55,130 bases of DNA from Gammaproteobacteria bacterium (GCA_026196035.1 JAPHQX010000123.1:1-55130), one strand, 5' to 3'; positions 26,180 through 35,355 are shown, counted from the first letter of the stretch. Notes: generated by a model from the sequence alone, not told the origin. Numbers and translations are program-made.

Positions 26180-27310
26180 CTAACCTATCTTGTATAACGT
26201 ATGTTGATCATAACCGGTAATAATCTGAATCATTCCACATAATTCATCATTTAATTTTTCATCACCTGTATCGACACGGACTGGCTGACCATTTAGTGCA
26301 TGAAGCTTTTCCGGTGTTGCAATAATAATTATATTTTCCTTGCCAATTTTGCGAATCACTTCGCTACTGAACTGCTGATTACCGCGTCCAAATAAATGCC
26401 CCTGACCACCGATAATAGTCAGAATAATTTTAGCCGGTTTTCCATTTTTCAGGAATGACAGAATTTGCTTTTCATTAACATCACTGGCCACTAACTGCTG
26501 ATTTTCAACCAGATCGACACCCAGCAAGGTAGACTCCAGACCAAGCTCATCCATGATAGCCTTTGGTGTACTGCCAGAACCCATAAAATAGAGCACATCA
26601 TCATCCATGGTTTCATTAATATAAGCAGCAATATCCTGCAACACCAGTGCTTCGTGCTCAACTCCACCATCTTTCATATTCTGCATATACTGACTTTCAG
26701 CCGGCACATGAAGCTGCCCATAGAGTTTTGCTCTTACCCTGTCATCACGAAAAGCAGCTTCATCTATATCCATTACGGCGGCTTCCTGCACCGCCAGTGG
26801 TCGACCTTTAATAATTAAGGCCAGTAATTCACCTGCATGTTTAGGGGTTACGGCATAAACGGCCGAATGAATTTTACAGCCAGCAGGCACGCCAATGACC
26901 GGTAACATCTGATCCTGGTTGTTTTCCTGCATCACATGAAAAACATTTCGTGCAGTACCGTCGCCGCCGGCAAACAGTAATAAATCTATACCCTGGGCCA
27001 GCAATTGGCCGACACAGGCTTCTGTATCATCTGCCGAGGTTTCATCAGGTATATGATGACTCACCAGCTCAACATCAAAACCCATTTGTCTACAGAGATC
27101 TTCGCCCATAGCATTGGCGGCTGTGTAGATTTTTATCTGATCCCTGTATGGCTGAATTTGTTCCAGTGCTGAAGCTGTTCGGTCCTGGGCTCTTGGCCGG
27201 GCACCTAGCTGATATGCGGCTTTCACTGTCTCAGTCCCATCAGAACCCTTCAACGCCACACTACCACCGATACCTGCCAGCGGATTAATTACCAGTCCTA
27301 ATCTGAACAA
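26180..27310 (-). CDS. ATP-NAD kinase-like protein (COG3199 type)
   Basis: A 376-residue member of the ATP-NAD kinase/diacylglycerol kinase superfamily, distinct from NadK. Family motifs are LVINPLAGIGGSVALKGSDG near the start, LLFAGGDGTARNVF for nucleotide binding, and VIGVPAGCKIHSAVYAV. The track starts at 27322. I prefer the TTG at 27310, which gives the family-like start MFRLGLVINP and has GGGG 6 nt upstream. The true substrate of this branch is not established. The gene is probably in one transcript with apeB and divergent from ispG. Confidence 0.82.
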   Translation of the reverse strand: MFRLGLVINPLAGIGGSVALKGSDGTETVKAAYQLGARPRAQDRTASALEQIQPYRDQIKIYTAANAMGEDLCRQMGFDVELVSHHIPDETSADDTEACVGQLLAQGIDLLLFAGGDGTARNVFHVMQENNQDQMLPVIGVPAGCKIHSAVYAVTPKHAGELLALIIKGRPLAVQEAAVMDIDEAAFRDDRVRAKLYGQLHVPAESQYMQNMKDGGVEHEALVLQDIAAYINETMDDDVLYFMGSGSTPKAIMDELGLESTLLGVDLVENQQLVASDVNEKQILSFLKNGKPAKIILTIIGGQGHLFGRGNQQFSSEVIRKIGKENIIIIATPEKLHALNGQPVRVDTGDEKLNDELCGMIQIITGYDQHTLYKIG

Positions 27311-27452
27311 CGCAAACCCCAAAACCTGATTGAATGTAATTTATGCAATGTACCATATAGTGCTATCATTAGCGCCGAATTCAACTGTAAGTACATATAA
27401 ATATGAGTTTTTCCTGTTATCTGTTAAGCACTACCAGAAGTATATATACATC

Positions 27453-27506
27453 ATGACCTTTGCCTTGTACCGATTAAACTTAACTACAAGGTTACAGATA
27501 TCATGA
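27453..27506 (+). CDS. Possible upstream ORF 1 before ispG, 17 codons
   Basis: It begins ATGACCTTTGCC, encodes 17 residues starting MTFALYRLN, and its TGA stop overlaps the ATG of upstream ORF 2 (ATGA). No clear Shine-Dalgarno sequence. It may be a leader peptide or a by-product of the tandem duplication. Confidence 0.3.
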   Translation: MTFALYRLNLTTRLQIS

Positions 27507-27547
27507 CCTTTCCCTTGCACCGATCAAACTCGACTACAAGATTATAG
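27503..27547 (+). CDS. Possible upstream ORF 2 before ispG, 14 codons
   Basis: It begins ATGACCTTTCCC, encodes 14 residues starting MTFPLHRSN, and ends with a TAG five bases before the ispG ATG. The arrangement would let a terminating ribosome restart on ispG. It shares its first five residues (MTFPL) with IspG itself. Confidence 0.3.
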   Translation: MTFPLHRSNSTTRL

Positions 27548-27552
27548 AAATT

Positions 27553-28785
27553 ATGACCTTTCCACTTCCATTCAAAACCAGACGTGAGTCTATTGCTGTA
27601 CCCGTAGGTAATATAACCATAGGTGGAAGTGCACCGGTTGTTATTCAGTCGATGACCAATACAGATACAGCCGATGAAATCGCCACCGCAATACAGATCG
27701 CCGAACTGGCCAGCAGTGGTTCAGAACTTGTGCGTATCACCGTCAACAATGCAGAAGCTGCTGCTGCGGTTCCCGGCATCAAAGCACGCTTAAAACATAT
27801 GGGTATAAATGTGCCCCTGGTGGGTGATTTCCACTTCAATGGCCATAAGTTACTCACTCAGTATCCTGAATGTGCTCAGGCTTTAGACAAATATAGAATT
27901 AATCCCGGCAATGTCGGTCGCGGAAAAAAACGTGACGAACAGTTTGCCACCATGATCGAGTTTGCTATCCGGTACAATAAACCGGTTCGTATTGGCGTTA
28001 ACTGGGGCAGCATGGATCAGGAACTGTTAGCCAGACTGATGGATGAAAATGCTCAACTAACAGAACCTAAAGACCCAAAAGACGTCATGTTTGAAACGGT
28101 GATTCGTTCAGCCATCGACAGTGCAAAACAGGCTGAAGAAATCGGTCTGGGTAAAGATAAAATCATTCTATCCTGCAAAATGTCAGATGTGCAGGATCTG
28201 GTCACTGTGTATCGTGAAATGGCTCAACGCTGCGACTATGCCCTGCACCTGGGTTTAACTGAAGCCGGTATGGGTTCCAAAGGCATAGTGGCATCGACTG
28301 CGGCTCTAGCCATTTTGCTACACGAAGGCATTGGCGACACGATTCGCATTTCTTTAACACCTGAGCCTGGCGCGTCACGCACCAAAGAAGTGATTGTCGC
28401 TCAGGAAATTCTACAGACCATGGGACTACGTGCCTTTGTTCCACTGGTCACCGCCTGCCCCGGCTGCGGTCGCACCACCAGCAGTTACTTTCAGGAGCTG
28501 GCTGAAAAAATTCAGAATTATTTACGCGAAAAAATGCCTGAATGGAAAAATAAATATCAGGGTGTAGAAAGCATGTCAGTTGCAGTGATGGGATGCGTTG
28601 TAAATGGCCCCGGCGAAAGCAAACATGCCAACATCGGTATTAGCCTGCCAGGCAACGGCGAAAAACCCGTTGCACCTGTGTATGAAGACGGTGAAAAAAC
28701 GGTCACACTAAAAGGCGATCATATAGCCGAAGAATTTCAGGCGCTGGTAAACCACTACATCGAAAGAACTTATAGCAAACATTAA
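27553..28785 (+). CDS. ispG: 4-hydroxy-3-methylbut-2-enyl diphosphate synthase
   Basis: The iron-sulfur enzyme of the non-mevalonate isoprenoid pathway that converts methylerythritol cyclodiphosphate to HMBPP. At 410 residues it has the bacterial length. The TIM-barrel part runs from [12 protein letters not shown] through HLGLTEAG. The 4Fe-4S ligands lie in [14 protein letters not shown] and [16 protein letters not shown]. The gene stands alone. Its start lies in the third unit of a 50-bp tandem repeat, and a decayed copy of an ispG 3' end is found near 35.2 kb. Confidence 0.97.
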   Translation: MTFPLPFKTRRESIAVPVGNITIGGSAPVVIQSMTNTDTADEIATAIQIAELASSGSELVRITVNNAEAAAAVPGIKARLKHMGINVPLVGDFHFNGHKLLTQYPECAQALDKYRINPGNVGRGKKRDEQFATMIEFAIRYNKPVRIGVNWGSMDQELLARLMDENAQLTEPKDPKDVMFETVIRSAIDSAKQAEEIGLGKDKIILSCKMSDVQDLVTVYREMAQRCDYALHLGLTEAGMGSKGIVASTAALAILLHEGIGDTIRISLTPEPGASRTKEVIVAQEILQTMGLRAFVPLVTACPGCGRTTSSYFQELAEKIQNYLREKMPEWKNKYQGVESMSVAVMGCVVNGPGESKHANIGISLPGNGEKPVAPVYEDGEKTVTLKGDHIAEEFQALVNHYIERTYSKH

Positions 28786-28951
28786 CATGTGACCCAGTCA
28801 TCTGGAAAAATGCACTAATCTTTGCTTTAATTAGCACATAGAGTGATATTCATCACTTCAAAAACCTCAAATGATAAATCCTGCTGAACAATAATTTAAA
28901 CCTGCCGCTTACCATAATCAATTGCACGGCAGAAGACAAAAGGTCATTCAG

Positions 28952-29425
28952 GTGAGTAAAGATTCTTATACCATTAAAGAAACGTGCTTAAAACAAACTA
29001 CAAGACTCATTTCTTTTACTAATACTACAGTTATCCCAAAATCAAAAGACTATATTCTTCATACAGGGACTTTCTGCAAACAGGTGCTCCTGCCCTATAC
29101 CCGATACAAACTTCAATATGCTAAAAATGAGCTAGTGAAGATTCATAATAGTCAACACTGGTATAAACGCTGCAGCAAAACAATGTTTGAAAATTCAATA
29201 GGGCTGGCTATGGCTATGATATCGACAAAAATCGTACAGCATTTCGTTGAAGTAAGAGAGTTCTCCAACCTCTGGGGATTTTTCGCCACACGCCCGGTAG
29301 TTAGTGAAGCCACATATGAAACACTCAGCTTTCTAATGGAGTTCATTGTTGCGCTTGTTGTTTTTACATTAAGCGATCACTATTTCACTGAAATACGACA
29401 CAAAGAACAACAACCACATGAATAA
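28952..29425 (+). CDS. Hypothetical protein with C-terminal hydrophobic segment
   Basis: I do not recognise the family. I place the start at the GTG at 28952 (after AAAGG, 8 nt) rather than the track's TTG at 28922, giving 157 residues. The N-terminal half is basic and polar. A segment around residues 85-100 (FENSIGLAMAMISTKIV) is moderately hydrophobic, and a clear membrane helix (LSFLMEFIVALVVFTLSDHY) lies near the C-terminus. It may be a small inner-membrane protein. Confidence 0.5.
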   Translation: MSKDSYTIKETCLKQTTRLISFTNTTVIPKSKDYILHTGTFCKQVLLPYTRYKLQYAKNELVKIHNSQHWYKRCSKTMFENSIGLAMAMISTKIVQHFVEVREFSNLWGFFATRPVVSEATYETLSFLMEFIVALVVFTLSDHYFTEIRHKEQQPHE

Positions 29426-29544
29426 GCACTTAACACAAGAACGCGCTAATTCAATATCAACTCATTATAGATTTGTTTAATATCAAAATAAAAACCAGAA
29501 GATTAATTAGAATAAACACCTGTATAAAATTGAAAGGATAATGT

Positions 29545-29733
29545 ATGAGCGGTGGATGGGGCTGCCCACACGAAGCAGATAACAAGTGTCAACGAGTAGA
29601 AAACCGGCCCTGTGACCCGGGCATGAAAGGCTGCATACTAGCAGGTCGTTTTATTTTCAGTGACGAGTCAAAAAACACCACAGCCGCGATCAAGAAAAAA
29701 TCCTCTCCGAAAAAAAAGGACAACAACACCTGA
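29545..29733 (+). CDS. Small Cys-containing conserved protein, 62 aa
   Basis: Begins MSGGWGCPHEADNKCQRV and contains CDPGMKGCILAGRF; four Cys residues in the first 30 positions suggest metal or cluster binding. The C-terminal third is a Lys/Ser/Asn tail, probably disordered. AAAGGA lies 7 nt before the ATG. I recall similar short proteins in other Proteobacteria but know no function. The gene converges on ptsP with 10 bases between the stops. Confidence 0.65.
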   Translation: MSGGWGCPHEADNKCQRVENRPCDPGMKGCILAGRFIFSDESKNTTAAIKKKSSPKKKDNNT

Positions 29734-29743
29734 TATATACTTA

Positions 29744-32026
29744 TTAATTTCCAGCTTTAACTAGACCCCCAAGTCCCGCCTCATTTAAAGCCTGATTAAA
29801 TAACGAACGAATATCCCGGGCTTTTTCCATCGTTAATACCTGAGCCGCCAGTTGCTCTGCCTGTTTTCTGGAGAATGAACGAATCACCCACTTCACTCTT
29901 AATAAACTGCCGACACTCATACTCAAACTATCAACACCCATACCAATAAGTGCCAGTGCAGAAGCGGGATCACCGGCCATTTCACCACAGACACTGACAG
30001 TCTTGTCATACTGATGCGCAACATTAATTACATGTTGAATAGAATTCAATACTGAGGGATGTAAACTGTTATACAGACTTGCTACCTGTTTATTATTTCT
30101 ATCAACAGCGAGCAGGTATTGAGTTAAATCATTGCTGCCCACAGAAAAGAAATCAACTCGCCTGGCCAGAGACTTCATTTGATACACTGCTGATGGCACT
30201 TCAATCATCAAACCTATCAGTGGATAAGGGATATCATTTCCTTCACTAATTAATTCCCCATGTGCTTTTTTGATTAAAACAATAGCGTCATCCACTTCAC
30301 CCACATCACTGATCATAGGCAACATCAAACGCAGATTATTATCATATTGATTGGCTTTCAGGATTGCACGGATCTGGGTTAGAAATATTTCCGGGTGGTC
30401 CAGCATAATCCGTATACCACGCCAGCCGAGAAAAGGATTATCCTCAACTACAGGAAAATAAGGCAGCGCCTTGTCACCACCTATATCCAGCGTCCGAAAA
30501 GTCACTGGCCGGGGCGCAAAACTTTGTAATACCTGTCGATAGATTTCAGTCTGCTCATCTTCACCTGGAAAGCCATCACGTATAAGAAAAGGTATTTCAG
30601 TACGATACAAACCAACACCTTCAGCACCACTTTTTAGCGATGGAGTAATATCCGACAATAATCCGGTATTAACATGCAAGGGAATACGAATACCATCCAG
30701 TGTTTCAGATGGCTTATCAATTAACTCATTTAATCTGATATCAAGTGATTTCTCTTCTCTGATTAAACGCTGAAACTCATCCATCATAGCTGATGTTGGT
30801 TTCACATAAACCATACCACTATAGCCATCAACAACCAGAGCCTGTCCTTTAATATGATTAACAGGCAGGTTATCAACGCCCATAACTGCGGGAATCCCCA
30901 GGGCATGCGCGAGTATAGCCACATGAGATGATGCAGAGCCTTTGGTCGAAACAATAGCCACCAGATGCTCAACCGGCACTTCTGCAAATTGAGAAACACT
31001 GACTTCTTCACCCACCAGAACAGTCGGATTAGATACTGGCTGATAACGGGTTTGTTGCTTCTGCAAATGCATCAGGATACGACGACCCAGATCTTTAATA
31101 TCAACAGCACGCTCACGTAGATATGCATCATCCATTGCATTGAATTTTTTTACATGCTCTGAGATCGTTTCTCGCAATGCTCCCTGCGCCCACTGCCCCT
31201 GTTGAATACGATTAATGACAGCCTGTATTAACGAATCACTTTTTAACATCAAACCAAAAACATCAAACAGGGCCAGTTCTTCTTTCGACAGACTGCCTTC
31301 CATGCGCTGAGACAGCATTCTAAACTCGCCTTCGACATTAGCAACCGCTTGCGAGAACGCATTAAGCTGCTCATCTATTTCATCTTCCGAAATACTATTG
31401 TCTGGCACGGCATCCAGATTTGCGGGCGGAAATACCACCAGTGCTTCACCAATGGCGATACCTGGCGAACCACTTAAACCTTTTAAATCAAATGAACGAC
31501 CATCAACATCCTCAAGCCAGCGGGTCATTTCACCCATTTTCTCAGCATGAGAAATCGCACCGGCCAGTTGCGCTGCAAGTGTCATCAGGAAAGTTTCGTC
31601 ATTGGCGGAAAAACGCCGTTTTCTGGTTTGCCTTACAACCAGTACGCCTGAAATATATCGATGCTGAATAATGGGCACACCCAGAAAACCATGAAATGAA
31701 ACCTCACCGGTCTCTGTAACAAAACGATAGTTAGGATGCTTGTGTGCGTCTTCAAGATTAACTGCTTCAGCCTGAGTTAATACCAGACCCACCAGCCCCT
31801 GATCAGGCTTAAATTTTATTTTACCAATAGCCTCCTGATTCAAACCATCAGTTGCCATTAAAACCAGTTGATTATTTTTATGATCACGAAAATAAACCGA
31901 TACTGCATCGACCTGCATGACCTGCCGGGTGCGCTGAACAATGATATTTAGCGCCTGAGTTAAACCGGACGCATCATTAACATCCTGAATAATATTTCTC
32001 AGTGTATCGAACATTTTATTTGTCAC
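29744..32026 (-). CDS. ptsP: Phosphoenolpyruvate-protein phosphotransferase PtsP (enzyme I Ntr)
   Basis: First enzyme of the nitrogen-related PTS: it takes phosphate from PEP and passes it to NPr. At 760 residues the architecture is complete. A GAF domain (about 1-160) is followed by a linker and the EI N-domain (KGLSGSPGIAIGEALV). The phosphohistidine segment TKGSASSHVAILAHALGIPAVMG is present. The C-terminal PEP-binding barrel includes GVGLYRTEIPFL, DIGGDKALPYF and FFSVGSNDLTQY. The ptsN/npr genes are not in the window. No RppH-type gene is adjacent. Confidence 0.96.
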   Translation of the reverse strand: MTNKMFDTLRNIIQDVNDASGLTQALNIIVQRTRQVMQVDAVSVYFRDHKNNQLVLMATDGLNQEAIGKIKFKPDQGLVGLVLTQAEAVNLEDAHKHPNYRFVTETGEVSFHGFLGVPIIQHRYISGVLVVRQTRKRRFSANDETFLMTLAAQLAGAISHAEKMGEMTRWLEDVDGRSFDLKGLSGSPGIAIGEALVVFPPANLDAVPDNSISEDEIDEQLNAFSQAVANVEGEFRMLSQRMEGSLSKEELALFDVFGLMLKSDSLIQAVINRIQQGQWAQGALRETISEHVKKFNAMDDAYLRERAVDIKDLGRRILMHLQKQQTRYQPVSNPTVLVGEEVSVSQFAEVPVEHLVAIVSTKGSASSHVAILAHALGIPAVMGVDNLPVNHIKGQALVVDGYSGMVYVKPTSAMMDEFQRLIREEKSLDIRLNELIDKPSETLDGIRIPLHVNTGLLSDITPSLKSGAEGVGLYRTEIPFLIRDGFPGEDEQTEIYRQVLQSFAPRPVTFRTLDIGGDKALPYFPVVEDNPFLGWRGIRIMLDHPEIFLTQIRAILKANQYDNNLRLMLPMISDVGEVDDAIVLIKKAHGELISEGNDIPYPLIGLMIEVPSAVYQMKSLARRVDFFSVGSNDLTQYLLAVDRNNKQVASLYNSLHPSVLNSIQHVINVAHQYDKTVSVCGEMAGDPASALALIGMGVDSLSMSVGSLLRVKWVIRSFSRKQAEQLAAQVLTMEKARDIRSLFNQALNEAGLGGLVKAGN

Positions 32027-32097
32027 GCCAGCAACACCCCTGTCAGCATAATTTATCTGTCTTTAGATTAAACTGTTTTTACACCGGCAACAATAAA

Positions 32098-32121
32098 AAG
32101 CCCCGGGTAAGACCGGGGCTT
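32098..32121 (-). terminator. Rho-independent terminator of the small exported protein gene
   Basis: On the minus strand AAGCCCCGG-N5-CCGGGGCTT is followed by TTTTATTG. It lies about 40 bases after the stop of the 73-residue gene. Confidence 0.88.
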
Positions 32122-32158
32122 CATGCTCAATAATCAAAACATTCAGACATTTATACAG

Positions 32159-32380
32159 TTATTGCCCCATTTGTTGAGATTCCCCTGAAGAGGGTGTAGC
32201 AAAACTCTCAATACAATCGTTTATGTATTGGTTCTTTTCATTAGCATCCTCAATACCTGCCAGCTGAACCTGTTCATTACAATAGGCAAGCGTATCATCT
32301 TCACTACTGGACACCTCAGTAGCGTAAGCTGTATTGAAAGCCGTTAAGGACAAAATCGCCAATAATGCTGCAAACTTCAT
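32159..32380 (-). CDS. Small exported protein, 73 aa
   Basis: Has a clear signal peptide, MKFAALLAILSLTAFNTAYA, with AYA-T as the likely cleavage site. The mature part of about 52 residues is acidic with two Cys residues (AYCNEQ and NDCIES), which could form a disulfide in the periplasm. The DANEKNQYINDCIES stretch is helical. It has its own terminator. No family recognised. Confidence 0.7.
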   Translation of the reverse strand: MKFAALLAILSLTAFNTAYATEVSSSEDDTLAYCNEQVQLAGIEDANEKNQYINDCIESFATPSSGESQQMGQ

Positions 32381-32605
32381 ATAAATTACTCCCGTTGTAA
32401 ATTCATAGTGTGTTATTCCTGTTACCCATCAAATGCAATAAACAGAATGCAGCTTTTTATTACATAAAAATTTACGAGTAAAGATAATAAAAGTGCATGT
32501 CACAATCACATTTTTCGATTAACATTACAGTCTGAAGATAAAGTTTTAACTAACTCACAAAATCTGAAACCAACTGAACTCTGAGCAGAATATGATGAAT
32601 AAATC

Positions 32606-33445
32606 ATGGACGTAGGACTACTAAAAGCTTTTCTTGAGGTGTATCGTTCCAGGCATTTTGGCCATGCAGCGAAAAACCTGTTTATCAGCCAGTCAGCTGT
32701 GAGCGCCAGAATACGCCAACTTGAAGATGAACTTGGTGTCAAACTCTTCACCCGTGATCGTAACAACATTGAACTGACCACTGCCGGCAAACGTTTTCTT
32801 ATTTATGCAGAGAACATTCTTAATACCTGGAACAGGGCTAGACAGGAAATTGCAATCCCTGAAGGTATAGACATATTGTTAAGTATTGCCGCGTTACCCA
32901 GTCTCTGGGATATCTTTCTTGAAAACTGGCTCAGCTGGGTTCATAAAAATAATACCGCTACAGCGCTGCAAGCCGATGTAATGCGAACAGACTCACTAAT
33001 GCGAAACCTTCTCGATGGCACTCTGGATCTGGGGTTTGTATTTGACCCGCCTAAAACACCCAGGTTACTGGTAAAAGAACTAATACCCGTGCCTTTAATT
33101 ATGGTTTCTTCTAAAAAGAACATCAGTGCCGAAGAGGCCGTTAAAGATGATTATATTTTCGTTGACTGGGGGACTTCCTTCAGCATGATCCATGCCAGAC
33201 AGCATCCAGATATCCCGGCACCCAAATTAAGGGCTAATGTCGGCAGGATTGCCCTCAGTTTTCTTGGCAGATGCGGTGGTGCAGCCTATCTTCCAGAGGC
33301 TATGGTAAATGATCAGCTGAACTCAACCCTGTTCAGGGTTGAGGATGCGCCGATTATCCATAAAGATGCTTATGCTATCTATTCAAAGACAAGCAGCAAG
33401 CAGGAGACAATTGAAAAGGTATTAAGCTGGTTTGATAAGGCCTAA
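32606..33445 (+). CDS. hdfR: LysR-type regulator, HdfR-like
   Basis: A 279-residue LysR-type transcription factor, the same length as E. coli HdfR. The winged helix-turn-helix is LKAFLEVYRSRHFGHAAKNLFISQSAVSARIRQLEDELGVKLFTRDRNNIELTTAG at residues 5-61, very close to HdfR. The effector domain follows. In E. coli HdfR represses flhDC. It converges on a small acidic-protein gene with one base between the stops. Confidence 0.85.
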   Translation: MDVGLLKAFLEVYRSRHFGHAAKNLFISQSAVSARIRQLEDELGVKLFTRDRNNIELTTAGKRFLIYAENILNTWNRARQEIAIPEGIDILLSIAALPSLWDIFLENWLSWVHKNNTATALQADVMRTDSLMRNLLDGTLDLGFVFDPPKTPRLLVKELIPVPLIMVSSKKNISAEEAVKDDYIFVDWGTSFSMIHARQHPDIPAPKLRANVGRIALSFLGRCGGAAYLPEAMVNDQLNSTLFRVEDAPIIHKDAYAIYSKTSSKQETIEKVLSWFDKA

Positions 33446-33446
33446 G

Positions 33447-33641
33447 TTAATCCCAGTCGTCAAAATCGCCTTTAAGCAGTCTAGCCAGCTCCTTATCTTC
33501 CCTTAACTGCTCCAGTCTACGACGTGCATCAGAATGAACTTTTTCTACAATCTTTTCGTCATCGATTTCTTCGAACTCGTCTAACATTTCGTCATCATCC
33601 CCTGCATCAAAATCATCATCATTATTAATTTTTCCGACCAT
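33447..33641 (-). CDS. Small acidic protein, PA3496-like
   Basis: 64 residues. The N-terminal half is very acidic (DDDFDAGDDDEMLDEFEEIDDE), the C-terminal half a charged helix ending in LLKGDFDDWD. The RRRLEQLREDKELARLLKGDFDDW pattern is that of the short PA3496-type proteins seen near hdfR in other Gammaproteobacteria. No signal peptide is seen. Function unknown. Confidence 0.7.
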   Translation of the reverse strand: MVGKINNDDDFDAGDDDEMLDEFEEIDDEKIVEKVHSDARRRLEQLREDKELARLLKGDFDDWD

Positions 33642-33764
33642 TACATCTTATCTCACAAATACACACAGCAGAGCTTTATTCAGCGGCGCTAATATTTATC
33701 AGAAAATATGACCTGTAAAGAAAAAATTATTAATCGTCACGATCAATATTTTTAATCGATACTA

Positions 33765-34409
33765 TCAGGCCGCACAGGCACTCAAACCTTTACTTTTGAT
33801 TGTAGAATGTTTTTTATTTAACTGGCCTTGATATTTCAAATGAATAACCGATTTATATTCACTCTGGCCCGACAAAAAACCCATAACATCTGTTCTAGTT
33901 CCACTATCCATCATATTCCATAATGGCTGTTCAACTTCATTGAGTTTCTCTATGGCTTCTCGTACCAGGAGATCCCAGGCCATATGGTGCTGATCAACAT
34001 CTGTGGGCAAAAGCATTTGTCTGCAATTATGACAGCCACAGCTAATTTCTATGGCATCAGGAATATTAAACAGACCGTATTCATCTGTTATTTCCTCATC
34101 TCTGGCAATGTCGCGTATAGCAATCTCAAAACCATAACCACTACTCATGGAATTACAGTCACATTTATGATTAATATATTTCGCATGATCCCAGCTCACA
34201 ATTCTGACACCCCTTTCATCCATGTATGAGAATTTTTCCACTATATCTTTATGTGTCTGATCCATTTTATTAAAACGATTTTTTGTAATTTCTATTTCAA
34301 GCCTGTCTTTAACATATAAAATTGTGCCTTTAGGTATAAACTCAGTAGCAAAGACTCCATATCCAATTTTACTGTTAACAAATCTGAGTTCTGTCTTTGG
34401 GTGTATCAT
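33765..34409 (-). CDS. SET-domain protein, putative lysine methyltransferase
   Basis: A 214-residue protein with the SET fold in the usual order: SKIGYGVFATEFIPKGTIL, then YINHKCDCNSM (the NHxCxxN SAM-binding motif), DEEITDEYGLF, and a post-SET-like CGCHNC. Bacterial SET proteins of this type may methylate lysines of ribosomal or other proteins, but no substrate is known. A C-terminal helical tail (about 150-214) ends KSKGLSACAA. A GNAT gene is adjacent upstream on the same strand, separated by 53 bases. Both modify proteins in principle. Confidence 0.85.
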   Translation of the reverse strand: MIHPKTELRFVNSKIGYGVFATEFIPKGTILYVKDRLEIEITKNRFNKMDQTHKDIVEKFSYMDERGVRIVSWDHAKYINHKCDCNSMSSGYGFEIAIRDIARDEEITDEYGLFNIPDAIEISCGCHNCRQMLLPTDVDQHHMAWDLLVREAIEKLNEVEQPLWNMMDSGTRTDVMGFLSGQSEYKSVIHLKYQGQLNKKHSTIKSKGLSACAA

Positions 34410-34462
34410 CTGTTCCTCTTCCAGTTTTTATTAATCAATAAGAAATGACCAGCAAGAAGTTT

Positions 34463-35023
34463 CTAGCTAATCGATAATTTAGACATGTTCTTTTCTGCTG
34501 ACATTTTCAAATAATTTAAGCTCGTCAAATATACGGAATCGATAACATCCAGTGGATGCCTAAGAAAAATCTTATAATCATCGTCCATTGAGTTAAATTC
34601 AAATCCCCGGCGTAATAGCAAGGCACTCATTTTTTCAGATGATGGCGAACAACGAGCGTATATAGCTGAAGATTGATGACGGCTAAGCAGTGCATCTACA
34701 ATCCTGCTCGCATATCCTTTATTCTGGTATTTTCTGACGACTGAAAGTGCATAAATTTCGACACCAGTTTCAGTTGAAGCGGCTTCGCTCATAATTAACA
34801 TGGCGACACGTTTATTATTCTGCATAAAAATAGACGCTAGAGCGCGCCTTTGATCAAGCAGTAACTGTCTGTTAACAACAGACTGCATTTCATGCTTCAT
34901 TGATTTAACGATTTCTGGATTTTCAGCATTAAATGAATAATGGCCTTTTCTGGCTCCATAAAGAATGCAGCCATGGATAAAATCAAGATCTGTAATGTTT
35001 GCGATGCGTTCTACTATTGACAT
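34463..35023 (-). CDS. GNAT-family N-acetyltransferase
   Basis: A 186-residue acetyltransferase. The CoA-binding motif A is ALSVVRKYQNKGYASRIVDALLSR, preceded by beta-strands with VAMLIMSEAASTETGVEIYAL. MSALLLRRGFEFNSMDDDYKIF is the usual C-terminal strand. I chose the ATG at 35023 because AGGG lies 8 nt upstream; the track's start at 35053 adds ten residues. The substrate is unknown. The SET-domain gene follows on the same strand. Confidence 0.78.
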   Translation of the reverse strand: MSIVERIANITDLDFIHGCILYGARKGHYSFNAENPEIVKSMKHEMQSVVNRQLLLDQRRALASIFMQNNKRVAMLIMSEAASTETGVEIYALSVVRKYQNKGYASRIVDALLSRHQSSAIYARCSPSSEKMSALLLRRGFEFNSMDDDYKIFLRHPLDVIDSVYLTSLNYLKMSAEKNMSKLSIS

Positions 35024-35138
35024 GAAAAAAGCCCTACCGATCAGGTAGCTCATGCTAGTAAAAGCCTGTAAATGAGTCTAACAATATAAAATAATCGTCA
35101 CCATCTGATTTTTTGATCAACACATACTGACGATCTGA

Positions 35139-35355
35139 ATCGGCAGAACTGAAGATAGGTGCAGTTAATTAATGCCCCTGATGAAAGCAGGCATACCAAT
35201 ATTGGCATCTACCTCTCTGATATTAGCGCCTATGATACCCGTGTATAAAGATGGTGAGAAACAAGACATCCTGAAAAATGACCATATCACTGAGATTGCA
35301 GCAGCGAATCAATCAGCTTTAGCACATTCTCGGAAAAAATATACCCACCAGTAAG
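35139..35355 (+). pseudogene. Frameshifted remnant of an ispG 3' end
   Basis: Translating across frames gives APDESRHTNIGIYLS, aligning with [16 protein letters not shown] of IspG. Then, after a one-base shift, come IPVYKDGEKQDILKNDHITE, aligning with [20 protein letters not shown], and a final KKYTHQ against RTYSKH. The codon for the cluster-binding Cys before the VNGP motif is changed to Ala (GGTGCAGTTAAT). The track ORF 35172-35354 is the second half plus an out-of-frame leader. The N-terminal three quarters of the gene are gone. Confidence 0.8.

Larger units (their letters stand above)
27449..27578 (+). repeat. 50-bp tandem repeat of the ispG translation start region
   Basis: Three units begin at 27449, 27499 and 27549 with an exact 50-bp period. 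Each starts AT[C/T]ATGACCTTT. Units 1 and 2 are about 84 percent identical over 50 bases. Unit 3 is the real ispG start and matches strongly over its first 14 bases, then more weakly. The first two units therefore look like duplicates of the ispG start codon region. Confidence 0.85.

Noticed and set aside
35172-35354. 60-residue ORF as an independent small gene
   Set aside because: Its C-terminal two thirds align with the end of IspG, and the remaining IspG match continues in another frame upstream, so it is part of a pseudogene.
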